Assembly (NCBI GenBank): GCA_949296805.1
Contig: CASFPO010000010.1
Location: 1-48,236, forward strand
Source: an uncultured Bacillota bacterium
Lineage (GTDB): Bacteria > Bacillota > Clostridia > Christensenellales > UBA1242
Direction: 5' to 3'
DNA length: 48,236 nucleotides
Numbering within the stretch: the stretch's first letter is position 1; every line of letters starts with the position of its first letter. Shown one piece after another: positions 1 to 6,696 of the stretch. Both the position numbers and the translations under genes were made by a program. The notes beneath the pieces were generated by a model. It saw only the letters and a program-made list of their open reading frames with translations. It ran no database searches and was not told the origin of the DNA.

Positions 1-120
1 AGAAAGTTTTAAAAAAGGTTTTAAGTTTTAAACAGCAAAAAAGAGAAAAAAAGAAAAAAATAAGAGTTTTTTTAATCAACTTTTTTAAAAATTAATAAAA
101 AAGTTAAAAAAAGAGAAACA
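1..120. other. AT-rich gene-free left end
   Basis: This stretch is almost pure A, G and T low-complexity sequence with no credible reading frame. It contains one weak inverted repeat (AACTTTTTT at 78-86 against AAAAAAGTT at 97-105), which could be a secondary terminator for the minus-strand gene ending at 149. The opposite end of the window has a similar A/G-rich texture, so the contig may have been opened or broken in a low-complexity region. Confidence 0.5.
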
Positions 121-153
121 AAAAAAATAACAATTTAATTAAAAATTGTTATT
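121..153 (-). terminator. Intrinsic terminator of the amidoligase cassette
   Basis: An 11-bp inverted repeat (AATAACAATTT and its complement, 126-153) overlaps the stop codon at 149-151. In the minus direction it is followed by seven T. It ends the leftmost minus-strand transcript. Confidence 0.8.
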
Positions 154-787
154 CATAATAAGGGACTCTAAAATCGTAACTCGATTTATAGGAATAATAA
201 CTATCATAATGATAATAGGAATAATTAGAAAAATAGCAACCGTCTTTTTTGTAAAAATCTCCTATTGTATAAACATTATTATCTTTGTCTAAAAAGGCGA
301 ACTTTGAGTTGGTAGTGTTTTTAATTAATGTTTTAATATCTTGTCTTTTATAAAAATCACTAGATAGGTTATAAATTGGAGTAATAAAGTCTTTAATAAA
401 CTCTTGTGTATCAGTTAATTTTTCATTTCCATAATTCGCAATAATTCCATTGTGACATATTCCCAGATTTCCCGTGTCACTAATGCTCTTTAATCTTTTA
501 TCACTATTGGAAACAATAAACGGGTGTGTATTTTCTTTAGAATTAGATAGACAAGTACCAATTCTAAAGTGCATAATCAACGGGTTTTTGTATAAATCTA
601 TTTCAGTAGAAAGTCTTTTCAGTCTTTTTTCAAACTTATTAAAAGTCATATAACCCTTATTAACATTAACAAGTCCGTTTTTTAGAAACATCAACCCAGC
701 ACCATGTGGGTTATTTTCAAAGCAATTTCTTAATAACTCCATGCTGGGCAGTTTAGTATTTTTCGGTTTAACAACAATAACACACAT
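149..787 (-). CDS. Class II glutamine amidotransferase-like protein
   Basis: A 212-residue N-terminal-nucleophile amidotransferase domain. The start is placed at the ATG followed directly by Cys codon 2, because class II enzymes use an N-terminal Cys once Met is removed and because GGGGGAGA lies about 9 nt upstream; an alternative in-frame start 18 nt upstream would bury that Cys. Family-type motifs are MCVIVV (2-7), HFRIGT (73-78), NTHPF (87-90 region), CHNGIIAN (111-118) and a DTQEF segment. Glutamine hydrolysis to ammonia, or cleavage of gamma-glutamyl amides, is the known chemistry of the fold. The last 29 residues are strikingly Tyr-rich (about 12 Tyr). The gene follows the amidoligase by one base, so the two are translationally linked and probably act on the same product. 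Confidence 0.85.
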   Translation of the reverse strand: MCVIVVKPKNTKLPSMELLRNCFENNPHGAGLMFLKNGLVNVNKGYMTFNKFEKRLKRLSTEIDLYKNPLIMHFRIGTCLSNSKENTHPFIVSNSDKRLKSISDTGNLGICHNGIIANYGNEKLTDTQEFIKDFITPIYNLSSDFYKRQDIKTLIKNTTNSKFAFLDKDNNVYTIGDFYKKDGCYFSNYSYYHYDSYYSYKSSYDFRVPYYE

Positions 788-788
788 T

Positions 789-2057
789 TTAAATATCTCC
801 CCCATTTCCTTTTATATTTTGTTCAAAAAACTTAATGTCGTTATCACTACCAAATGAGTAAATGTTATCTTTAATTTTTTCTAATAAATTGTTATAAGAT
901 TTAAGTAAATCTCCTCTATCGGTTGTAATTTTACTTACATAACTTTGATTTTTAAAGTCGTTATCTTCAAACAAAAACTTATTTTGATAAATTAAGTTGT
1001 AAATATTCTTTATTTTTGCACCATTTTTCAATACGTTTTTCAAATTATTCATGTTAAAATCAATGTTTTTTATAATCAAGTTCAATTCTTTTTTAATAGT
1101 TGTCATATCACTTTCAAGCGCTTTTTCTTTCGCCTTTAGTTCTCGGTCAATATCTTTTGTTAAATCTCTAACCTTTGTGCCGTTTAATATTCCCTTTGAT
1201 TTAACATAACTTTTCAACTCTTTAAAATTATGCAAGTTAACTAATTTATCAAAAGTTATTGTATTAAAGGATAACTCATTAACAGCATAACACATATTGT
1301 AAATCAACTCGACACTAGCAATTATTGTGTCAACGTTGAGTGTACCCCTGAATAATCTGAACTCAAGTGTGTTATCATGTTGCAAGTTCAACACTTGTGT
1401 ATGGTCTTCGTTCTTAATTTCGTTTATCGCTTTAGTTGAACTAAAAAGTTTATCTTTGCTTTTTTGGTCAAGGTGGTAAAACCCGTCACTTAACCATTGA
1501 TTATAATGTCCGCTCCTCCTACGTGCGAACTCTTCAAACTCTTTCTTGTAAAACTCTAATAAAATGAATAACTTGTTTATTTTCTCGTTATCATTTTTAA
1601 TGAAATCCCTGTCAACGTGTATGTGTAGTCCACATCTCATATTGTCATGAGATGTAAAACCTCTTGCTATTAAGTAATCTGCTATTTCTTCGAACTCTTT
1701 TTTGTGTTCTAATAAATAGTTTAAGTCCATAGGTTGCGTTATTATCTCAACCCCGTTTGATAGTGACCCGTCCATCTGAAAGTACAAGTTTAAATGTTGG
1801 TATTTTCTTCTAATTTCATGACAAAGACTATCTGGGTCATATTCTCTTGCCGTGTTCTCTATTTCCCACTCCCAACCGAACGTGAACGGCAAATATTTTT
1901 GTTCTTTTCCATGTAGTGGGAAAACGCCCTCAGTGTCGTTGTAATGGTAATCTTTTATAACGCCATAGTAATCATAACAACTATCACAAAGGAAATTGTG
2001 ACCAAACACAACACCCTCTTTCTTCTTAAATTCTTCTCTACAATTCATACATATCAT
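789..2057 (-). CDS. Amidoligase (COOH-NH2 ligase) with N-terminal zinc finger
   Basis: A 422-residue protein. A four-Cys zinc-binding head (Cys3, Cys6, Cys24, Cys27) precedes a glutamine-synthetase-like amidoligase domain (Amidoligase_2 type). Recognisable motifs are GWEWEIE (61-67), DGSLSNGVEII (96-106), CGLHIHVDR (142-150) and LEFRLFRGTL (231-240), which give the Glu/His/Arg set expected for ATP and metal binding. The region from about 290 to 345 is a Lys/Glu-rich helix. Such enzymes form amide bonds between carboxylates and amines on peptides or small molecules; the substrate here is unknown. It lies between a small unknown gene and the class II amidotransferase in one minus-strand operon. 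The ribosome binding site is AAAAGGGAGTG. Confidence 0.9.
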   Translation of the reverse strand: MICMNCREEFKKKEGVVFGHNFLCDSCYDYYGVIKDYHYNDTEGVFPLHGKEQKYLPFTFGWEWEIENTAREYDPDSLCHEIRRKYQHLNLYFQMDGSLSNGVEIITQPMDLNYLLEHKKEFEEIADYLIARGFTSHDNMRCGLHIHVDRDFIKNDNEKINKLFILLEFYKKEFEEFARRRSGHYNQWLSDGFYHLDQKSKDKLFSSTKAINEIKNEDHTQVLNLQHDNTLEFRLFRGTLNVDTIIASVELIYNMCYAVNELSFNTITFDKLVNLHNFKELKSYVKSKGILNGTKVRDLTKDIDRELKAKEKALESDMTTIKKELNLIIKNIDFNMNNLKNVLKNGAKIKNIYNLIYQNKFLFEDNDFKNQSYVSKITTDRGDLLKSYNNLLEKIKDNIYSFGSDNDIKFFEQNIKGNGGDI

Positions 2058-2134
2058 ATTTTTTTCACTCCCTTTTACTATTAATTATATGTATTTTACA
2101 AGTCATAATCACAAAATGTATTCAACAACAATTT

Positions 2135-2383
2135 TTATTTTGTGCTTTCGTATATTATGTCATTAAGTTTTTCTTCACACTCTTTGAGTGTTCCAGAACA
2201 AACGTTTTCCCAGAAACTAATATCTAATCCGTACCACTCTTTAATTGTCTTATCTCCATTTAAGCAGTTATTCTTGTCCATTTTGTTCAACTGGTATTTG
2301 TCCGGGTATTCTTTCGTGTTGTATAATTCATATTCTACTCCGTCGACGTTATAAGTCTTATAATATAATTTTATGTTTCGCAT
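2135..2383 (-). CDS. Small unknown protein, first gene of amidoligase operon
   Basis: 82 residues, rich in Tyr, Lys and Asn, with no recognised domain, signal peptide or membrane segment. The start has a good site (AAGGAGATGCG) and lies just downstream of the consensus promoter at 2410-2438, so it is the first product of the transcript that also encodes the amidoligase and amidotransferase. A 77-base gap separates it from the amidoligase. By position it could be a substrate, adaptor or regulator for the cassette, but nothing in its sequence decides this. Confidence 0.7.
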   Translation of the reverse strand: MRNIKLYYKTYNVDGVEYELYNTKEYPDKYQLNKMDKNNCLNGDKTIKEWYGLDISFWENVCSGTLKECEEKLNDIIYESTK

Positions 2384-2409
2384 CTCCTTTCTTTGCTTTC
2401 ATGCCTACT

Positions 2410-2438
2410 ATTATAATATATATATTGTTATATGTCAA
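2410..2438 (-). promoter_or_regulatory. Consensus promoter for amidoligase operon
   Basis: On the minus strand, TTGACA (2433-2438) and TATAAT (2410-2415) are separated by exactly 17 nt. Both boxes match the vegetative sigma consensus perfectly. Confidence 0.9.
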
Positions 2439-2448
2439 CACATTTTAG

Positions 2449-2465
2449 GTCATATCATATATGAC
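2449..2465. promoter_or_regulatory. Dyad operator candidate 1 in divergent region
   Basis: A perfect inverted repeat, GTCATAT-CAT-ATATGAC, lies 10 bases upstream of the leftward -35 box. It shares GTCA/TGAC half-sites with the dyad at 2472-2492. Confidence 0.6.
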
Positions 2466-2471
2466 TTTTTT

Positions 2472-2492
2472 AAGTCACATTACTAGTGACTT
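2472..2492. promoter_or_regulatory. Dyad operator candidate 2 in divergent region
   Basis: An inverted repeat with 7-bp arms (AAGTCAC and GTGACTT) and a 7-base centre, 8 bases upstream of the rightward -35 box. A T-run follows in the plus direction, so a terminator reading is possible, but no gene lies upstream on that strand. Confidence 0.55.
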
Positions 2493-2500
2493 TTTATGTA

Positions 2501-2529
2501 TTGACACTTATATTTTTATTTGGTAAAAT
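2501..2529 (+). promoter_or_regulatory. Promoter of rightward early operon
   Basis: TTGACA (2501-2506), a 17-nt spacer and TAAAAT (2524-2529). The first gene begins at 2557 after a strong GGAAGGGGG site. It is back to back with the leftward promoter at 2410-2438. Confidence 0.88.
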
Positions 2530-2556
2530 GAAAGCACAAACGGAAGGGGGTTTAAT

Positions 2557-2772
2557 ATGATAGTTTTAATAAATCAAAATAACAACCGAATAACACACGA
2601 GTTTTTCGACAAAGAAGATATATTAAATTACATTGATGACCGTTTACTATACATGGCAACTGATGACCAATTAACATCTTTCGCTAAAAATAGAGATATT
2701 ACGAAGAACTTTAACAAATGGAGCATTGATAATTTAGTAGAGTATTTCTTTGCGGATTTTAGAAGAAAATAA
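2557..2772 (+). CDS. Unknown small protein, first gene of rightward operon
   Basis: 71 residues, mixed charge, ending in FFADFRRK, with no recognised domain. It is preceded by GGAAGGGGG at good spacing and by the promoter at 2501-2529. As the promoter-proximal gene of a divergent switch it is a reasonable candidate regulator or host-takeover protein, but no helix-turn-helix is evident. Confidence 0.75.
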   Translation: MIVLINQNNNRITHEFFDKEDILNYIDDRLLYMATDDQLTSFAKNRDITKNFNKWSIDNLVEYFFADFRRK

Positions 2773-2870
2773 AAAAAATATTTTAAAAAAAGCACATTTT
2801 TTTGAAAAAACGCAAAAAAATTATTAAAAAAAAGTGCAATTTTTGAAAAAAAGGAAGGAAAATATTACAA
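2773..2870 (+). other. A-rich intergenic stem-loop
   Basis: The 98-base gap is almost all A and T. GCAC at 2792-2795 can pair with GTGC about 40 bases further on, flanked by complementary T and A runs, giving a long weak hairpin. No gene is seen. It may be a leader, an attenuator or simply low-complexity spacer. Confidence 0.35.
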
Positions 2871-2954
2871 ATGATTTATGTTATTATAATTTTTTTCTTA
2901 TTAATTGATACAATAAGAGCAGGATTTGGCTATAAAAAGAAGAAAAGAAGATAA
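2871..2954 (+). CDS. 27-residue membrane micropeptide with cationic tail
   Basis: A very short frame with an excellent ribosome binding site (AAGGAAGG). Residues 2-13 are solidly hydrophobic (MIYVIIIFFLLID start), enough for one membrane segment. The C-terminus is GYKKKKRR. It sits inside the rightward operon, 22 bases before the next start. The pattern resembles small phage membrane peptides or type I toxin-like peptides; the function is unknown. Confidence 0.6.
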   Translation: MIYVIIIFFLLIDTIRAGFGYKKKKRR

Positions 2955-2975
2955 AAAGTTAAGAAAGGAGATATT

Positions 2976-3314
2976 ATGACTGATAAAGAGATACTTGCTG
3001 AACTAAAAAAGAGTTATGAATATTTGCAAGATATAAGAGAAAATGGGTGTTTTGACCATTGCAACGGGCAAATGGCAAACAATTTAGACTTATTAGACTT
3101 AACAATAAGCAACGTTGCTACAATTTACTATGATTTTTACGAAACACTAGATAAAGAAGAATTAAGAGTGCCTATACTTGAAAGGAAATTCAACGATAAA
3201 GTATATATTGCAAGAAATGTTGACGGCGACTATGAGGTCGGCAACAAACTAAATAGTATTACTTGTGGCGACACTGATTACTACTGGTACGAAGATAATG
3301 ATTTTATAGAATAA
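2976..3314 (+). CDS. Unknown early protein
   Basis: 112 residues, acidic, with no recognised family. Two Cys (about 25 and 29) and a Tyr/Asp-rich C-terminus (DTDYYWYEDNDF) stand out. The start is set by AAGGAGATATT directly upstream. It is the last gene before the repeat-flanked promoter at 3317-3378, so the operon may be subdivided here. Confidence 0.75.
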   Translation: MTDKEILAELKKSYEYLQDIRENGCFDHCNGQMANNLDLLDLTISNVATIYYDFYETLDKEELRVPILERKFNDKVYIARNVDGDYEVGNKLNSITCGDTDYYWYEDNDFIE

Positions 3315-3316
3315 AA

Positions 3317-3378
3317 TAGTTCTAGTTTCTAATAATATATGATATAATATATCAAATTGTTAGTTCTAGTTTCTAATA
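3317..3378 (+). promoter_or_regulatory. Extended -10 promoter flanked by two 18-bp direct repeats
   Basis: Two identical copies of TAGTTCTAGTTTCTAATA lie at 3317-3334 and 3361-3378. Between them is TGATATAAT (3340-3348), an extended -10 element with no good -35 box. Copy 1 covers the -35 position and copy 2 lies just past the expected start of transcription. This is the arrangement expected for an operator pair, and the same 14-mer core recurs at 6971 and 7831. Confidence 0.6.
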
Positions 3379-3395
3379 TGAAAGGGAGTGAAATT

Positions 3396-3608
3396 ATGAA
3401 AGAAAAGATTAATGAAATGGGAGTTTGCCCTTTTTGTGGGAGTGACGGCACTTTAGATTATGACTGCGTAAATAATGAGGGCGACGATATGTGTTATTAT
3501 AAATGGAAATGTATGAATTGTGGAAACGAGGGCGAAGAGTGGTATGAATTAAGATTTATAGGACATAATATAATTGACAACAATGGGGAAATTGTAGAAT
3601 TGAATTAG
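3396..3608 (+). CDS. Zinc-ribbon protein, Lar-like
   Basis: 70 residues. A CPFCG knuckle near the N-terminus and a CMNCG knuckle some 30 residues later, with an aromatic YYKWKC segment before the second, match the small phage zinc ribbons often annotated as Lar-type restriction alleviation proteins. The start is placed at the ATG after GGGAGTG; a longer frame upstream would run through the operator repeat. Restriction alleviation is an inference from the fold alone, and many such ribbons have no known role. Confidence 0.7.
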   Translation: MKEKINEMGVCPFCGSDGTLDYDCVNNEGDDMCYYKWKCMNCGNEGEEWYELRFIGHNIIDNNGEIVELN

Positions 3609-3622
3609 AGGGAGTGAATAAA

Positions 3623-4117
3623 ATGTATTATAAAAAAGTAAATAAAAAAAGTGATAAAGAAATGTTTGAATTTTTAAAAGGACATTTCACATATTACACT
3701 ATGAATAGTTGGAATAGGCAAGAAAGTATTGCTAATAATGTAAAAATATATAATATCAAAGAGTTGGATTATGACATATTAAAATATTTAGAATTAGATA
3801 ATTATGATACTATAAACGAAGTAATAGAAAACTGGGAAAGAGAACATAATGGGTATGCTGTCGGATTTAATGGTAGAAGTGGCGGGTATTTAGTTTTATA
3901 CAACGAAAATGACAACGAAAATGTATTAGACTATTATATTAGAACAAATGAAAGTTATGAAAGTCTAAAAGAAGATATAAAAGAAAGCGAATATGGCTCT
4001 ATTGAAAATTACCATTTTGAATTACTACAGCAAGTAAATTTAGTACAAGATTTTGACAAATTATGTGATAATTTAATACAAGTTTGCCTAGAATTAAAAA
4101 AGAAATGGAGCGAATAA
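3623..4117 (+). CDS. Conserved phage protein with GRSGGYLVL motif
   Basis: 164 residues. The centre carries NGYAVGFNGRSGGYLVLYN (about 91-109), a motif I recognise from uncharacterised early proteins of Gram-positive phages. It is flanked by acidic helical segments. The ATG is preferred over an in-frame GTG 9 nt upstream because that GTG lies inside the AGGGAGTG binding site. No catalytic motif is evident. Confidence 0.75.
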   Translation: MYYKKVNKKSDKEMFEFLKGHFTYYTMNSWNRQESIANNVKIYNIKELDYDILKYLELDNYDTINEVIENWEREHNGYAVGFNGRSGGYLVLYNENDNENVLDYYIRTNESYESLKEDIKESEYGSIENYHFELLQQVNLVQDFDKLCDNLIQVCLELKKKWSE

Positions 4118-4146
4118 AATGGAAAATTTGAGGAAAGGAGAAAATT

Positions 4147-4845
4147 ATGACTGAGTTAGAAAAATTAGTAGAAGATATTATAGAATATACAAGAACATGG
4201 AGCATTACTGAAACGGAATGGTATTGGAATGTTGAATGTGTTAGAAAACCTAGTAATATTAACGATAATAAAATTACTTTAAAGGAATTTGAAATAGCAA
4301 TAAGGGAAGAAATACTATACGATTTAGTTTATAAAAAAGGTAGTGATTTGCGTAAACAAATGACAAATGATTGTTGTAATTATGAAAGTGATTATGCTAT
4401 TTTTCAAAATGATAGTAAAGAATTAGAAGAAAAAGTAAAGAAGATTATTAAAGATTTTAAAGTGGAAAGACATGAAACGAAAGACTTAAAAAAAGAGGCA
4501 ATTAAAAATTTGGAAGAATTAAGAAAAAGTATTTCAAACATGGCTCATGAAGATATTTATTGTGAATTAGTTAATATAGCAGTTGACTTTGACAATAAAT
4601 CAAAAGAAAATTGGTCTTTATATAATGCTATTGAAAGATACATTGAGTGCGTTGATAATGAAGATTTTGAGTATATATCAAAAAAAGATTTTAATACCAT
4701 TGAAGATTTAATATGTTTTGTAAATGATGTTGAAGAAGCACACATTTATAAAATAAATGGGCATGGAAATTTAGAAAATGTAAATGATAGCGATTTCATT
4801 TATTGTATTGATAAATTAATAGAAATTTTAAAGGGGGAATACTAA
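4147..4845 (+). CDS. Unknown helical early protein
   Basis: 232 residues, highly charged and predicted mostly helical from its E/K/I/L pattern. Cys pairs are scattered (CC near 77-78) but form no clear zinc motif. It has its own AAGGAG site 30 bases after the previous stop and sits 2 bases before the next gene. No family recognised. Confidence 0.75.
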   Translation: MTELEKLVEDIIEYTRTWSITETEWYWNVECVRKPSNINDNKITLKEFEIAIREEILYDLVYKKGSDLRKQMTNDCCNYESDYAIFQNDSKELEEKVKKIIKDFKVERHETKDLKKEAIKNLEELRKSISNMAHEDIYCELVNIAVDFDNKSKENWSLYNAIERYIECVDNEDFEYISKKDFNTIEDLICFVNDVEEAHIYKINGHGNLENVNDSDFIYCIDKLIEILKGEY

Positions 4846-4847
4846 TT

Positions 4848-5039
4848 ATGGAAAATTTTAAAAAAATAGAATTAGAAAAAATAAATAAAAAAATAAAACA
4901 AAAAGAAAAGATAATAAAACAAATCTCAAAAGATATAAATGGCTTTGAAAAATACCAATTAATAAACGAATATATAGACTACATAGAATTAATGGGAATA
5001 AAAAATTATATTTTAAAAGAAAGTGAGAGTGATAAATAA
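4848..5039 (+). CDS. Small Lys-rich coiled-coil protein
   Basis: 63 residues. The first half is an almost uninterrupted K/I/E heptad pattern typical of a coiled coil. The stop codon shares one base with the start of the SSB-like gene (TAATG), so translation is probably coupled to it. It may be a partner of the single-strand binding protein; this is inferred from position only. Confidence 0.7.
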   Translation: MENFKKIELEKINKKIKQKEKIIKQISKDINGFEKYQLINEYIDYIELMGIKNYILKESESDK

Positions 5040-5344
5040 TGAATTTTTTTACAATAGTTGGAAGATTATGCAAAGAACCTAGACAAATAGAAAATACACG
5101 ATATTTTGAAATTGTTGTCGCAGTAAATAGACAATTTAGAAATGAATACGGGCTTTATGAAACGGACTTTATACCAGTTTTAATTGACAAAACAATGAAT
5201 AATGCTTTCATAGAATATTGTTTTAAGGGAGATATTGTTGCCGTTAAAGGAAGAGTTGAAAAAGAGGCAAACGGAGAACTTAAAATGATTGCCGAAAAAA
5301 TTACGTTTCTAGCAAAAGGAAGTGATAAACAATGCAACAATTAA
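5039..5344 (+). CDS. ssb: SSB-like single-stranded DNA-binding protein
   Basis: 101 residues with the SSB OB-fold pattern: an N-terminal NFFTIVGRLCKEP strand, IENTRYFEIVVAVNRQFRNEYGLYETDFIPVLI, then a GDIVAVKGRVE strand and a closing IAEKITFLAK strand. It stops soon after the OB fold, lacking the long linker and acidic tip of host SSBs that recruit partners. It would coat single-stranded DNA during phage replication or recombination. A second SSB-like protein is encoded at 12712-13083 in the replication module. Confidence 0.85.
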   Translation: MNFFTIVGRLCKEPRQIENTRYFEIVVAVNRQFRNEYGLYETDFIPVLIDKTMNNAFIEYCFKGDIVAVKGRVEKEANGELKMIAEKITFLAKGSDKQCNN

Positions 5345-5595
5345 CTATGCAAGATTTAAAAGAATTAATACAAGATTTAGAAAAAATGAATATTGATTTA
5401 TCTAAAATGCAAGTATATTTAGGAAATGACGAAGAATTGAACGGGGTGCATAATGCTTGGAATATAACATTATTAGACAAAAATTATAAAGGAAATGACA
5501 AAGACATAAAAGAAGATATGGACTATATTATTGACATGATAAATCAAGATTATTCAAACATTGAGTTAAAAGACAAAGGGATTTTAATATCATAA
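5332..5595 (+). CDS. Conserved small phage protein
   Basis: 87 residues, overlapping the SSB-like gene by 13 nt and using a binding site (AAAGGAAGTG) inside it. The segment LSKMQVYLGNDEELNGVHNAWNI resembles a family of uncharacterised early phage proteins with a P/V-Y-x-G-D-E-E-L-N-G core. Function unknown. Confidence 0.75.
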   Translation: MQQLTMQDLKELIQDLEKMNIDLSKMQVYLGNDEELNGVHNAWNITLLDKNYKGNDKDIKEDMDYIIDMINQDYSNIELKDKGILIS

Positions 5596-5617
5596 TAAAA
5601 TATAAAGGAGTGAGAAT

Positions 5618-5860
5618 ATGAAAATAAATGGGAAAGAAGTTATTGGCACACAGTTTGCATACGACGGTTGCCATAAGATTTACATAATAGAAGATAGAGA
5701 AGATTTAGAAAATGCAAAAGAACGTGACTATAAAATAAAAGATATTCAAGAGTTAGAAAGTATATATAACAATAGTTGTTCTTTAAAGTTTATATCTAAT
5801 TGGAAACTTACGACATTTTATGTTGCACAGGGCGAAAAAGCAAATTTTGAAAAGGAGTGA
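5618..5860 (+). CDS. Unknown small early protein
   Basis: 80 residues with a clear AAAGGAGTG site. The N-terminus (KINGKEVIGTQFAYDGCHKIYIIEDREDLENAKERDY) suggests a compact alpha/beta domain. No family recognised. It is followed after 3 bases by the last gene of the operon. Confidence 0.72.
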   Translation: MKINGKEVIGTQFAYDGCHKIYIIEDREDLENAKERDYKIKDIQELESIYNNSCSLKFISNWKLTTFYVAQGEKANFEKE

Positions 5861-5863
5861 CAA

Positions 5864-6184
5864 ATGATTTTAAATAACTGGAACATTGAAGAAATGACTG
5901 GGTATAAACCTATTACGACATTTTATTTAGATTTTTCTATTGCTGATAACTTTGGAATAAAGGCAATAAAAGATACATATAATAGAGCATTTAAGGGTTG
6001 GCGAGATAATTATAAATACTTAACTGAACTTGTCATGGTGCTTAATTGGAAAAGTTGGGAACACTATGAAAAAGACTATGAAAAATGCAAATTGTATTGT
6101 GAGTTATTTGAAAAATTAAATGACTATTGCTATGAAAATCTAAAAGGCGAAGAATTAAGTTATTTTTTTGAAACAACTGATTAA
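5864..6184 (+). CDS. Unknown early protein, last gene of rightward operon
   Basis: 106 residues, aromatic-rich (many Tyr and Trp), with no recognised motif. The binding site AAAAGGAGTG lies in the end of the preceding gene. The terminator hairpin at 6172-6199 overlaps its stop codon. The sequence LDFSIADNFGIKAIKDTYNRAFKGWRDNYKYLTEL resembles uncharacterised phage proteins but I cannot assign a role. Confidence 0.72.
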   Translation: MILNNWNIEEMTGYKPITTFYLDFSIADNFGIKAIKDTYNRAFKGWRDNYKYLTELVMVLNWKSWEHYEKDYEKCKLYCELFEKLNDYCYENLKGEELSYFFETTD

Positions 6185-6199
6185 ATCGGTTGTTTTTTT
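6172..6199 (+). terminator. Terminator of rightward operon
   Basis: A 9-bp stem (AACAACTGA with TCGGTTGTT, one G-T pair), loop TTAAA, then a run of T. It overlaps the stop of the gene ending at 6184. Confidence 0.85.
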
Positions 6200-6447
6200 G
6201 TTATAAAAAAGCACATCAATTTTAAGCACATTTTTAAGCGTTTTAAGACACTTTTGTTTTAAAAGGTATAATTATACTAAAAATATATTTTCGTTTGAAA
6301 AACCTATGCAAAAATAGTGTTTTTGGAGGTGTTTAGTACAAATTGATTTAAAACCTTAAAATAAAATTGTTTTAATCTAATAAATGTGTTGACAAATATA
6401 TTGGGTTGTGGTATCATATTTTTACAAAAAGGAAGTGAGAAAAAAGT
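6200..6447 (+). other. Leader region with TTTTAAG repeats and a hairpin before GGAGGT
   Basis: No credible gene is seen. Imperfect repeats (TTTTAAGCACA, TTTTTAAGCG, GTTTTAAGACAC) lie at 6218-6252. TATAAT at about 6268-6273 could be a -10 box with a poor AAGACA -35. A hairpin (AAAAACCTAT paired with ATAG-T-GTTTTT, 6298-6324) stands directly before GGAGGT (6325-6330), but no good start codon follows that site. The proven-looking promoter is further on, at 6389. Confidence 0.4.
6389..6417 (+). promoter_or_regulatory. Promoter of the acidic 68-residue gene
   Basis: TTGACA (6389-6394), a 17-nt spacer and TATCAT (6412-6417), 30 bases before the start at 6448. Confidence 0.82.
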
Positions 6448-6654
6448 ATGTTTGAAGATAAAAAAATAACTACCGAAAAAGCAAAAGATTTATTATATAA
6501 TCTTCAAAATGAGTTTGAAAATGAACTAGACTATGATTATCAAAGCGAATATAAGAACGAATTTTGCGACGAAGATTTTGCTATTATGCTTGAATTTTTG
6601 AAAAGGTTTGTGAATAAGGCAGAAATGCTTATTGATGAAGAACTAGAAGATTAA
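6448..6654 (+). CDS. Small acidic protein with its own promoter
   Basis: 68 residues with about 21 Asp/Glu against 8 Lys/Arg. Two helical halves surround a DYDYQSEYKNEFCDEDF stretch, and the C-terminus is IDEELED. It has a private consensus-like promoter and a GGAAGTGAG site and is not part of the operon before it. Such acidic phage proteins include DNA mimics and inhibitors of host enzymes, but no family is recognised, so this is only a possibility. It converges on the basic protein at 6675-6914. Confidence 0.7.
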   Translation: MFEDKKITTEKAKDLLYNLQNEFENELDYDYQSEYKNEFCDEDFAIMLEFLKRFVNKAEMLIDEELED

Positions 6655-6696
6655 AAAGAAAAAAGCAAGAGTGATTACCTTAATGCTCTTGCTTTT
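6655..6696 (-). terminator. Terminator between convergent genes
   Basis: An 11-bp stem (AAAAGCAAGAG with CTCTTGCTTTT) and a 14-base loop. In the minus direction it is followed by a T-rich run. It overlaps the end of the basic-protein gene and may also stop the plus-strand transcript from 6448-6654. The loop core GTGATTACCTT recurs in the hairpin at 42572-42606. Confidence 0.7.

Noticed and set aside
6448-6654. Calling the small acidic protein an anti-CRISPR or DNA mimic.
   Set aside because: Charge alone is not evidence, and no family or associated anti-CRISPR regulator gene was recognised.
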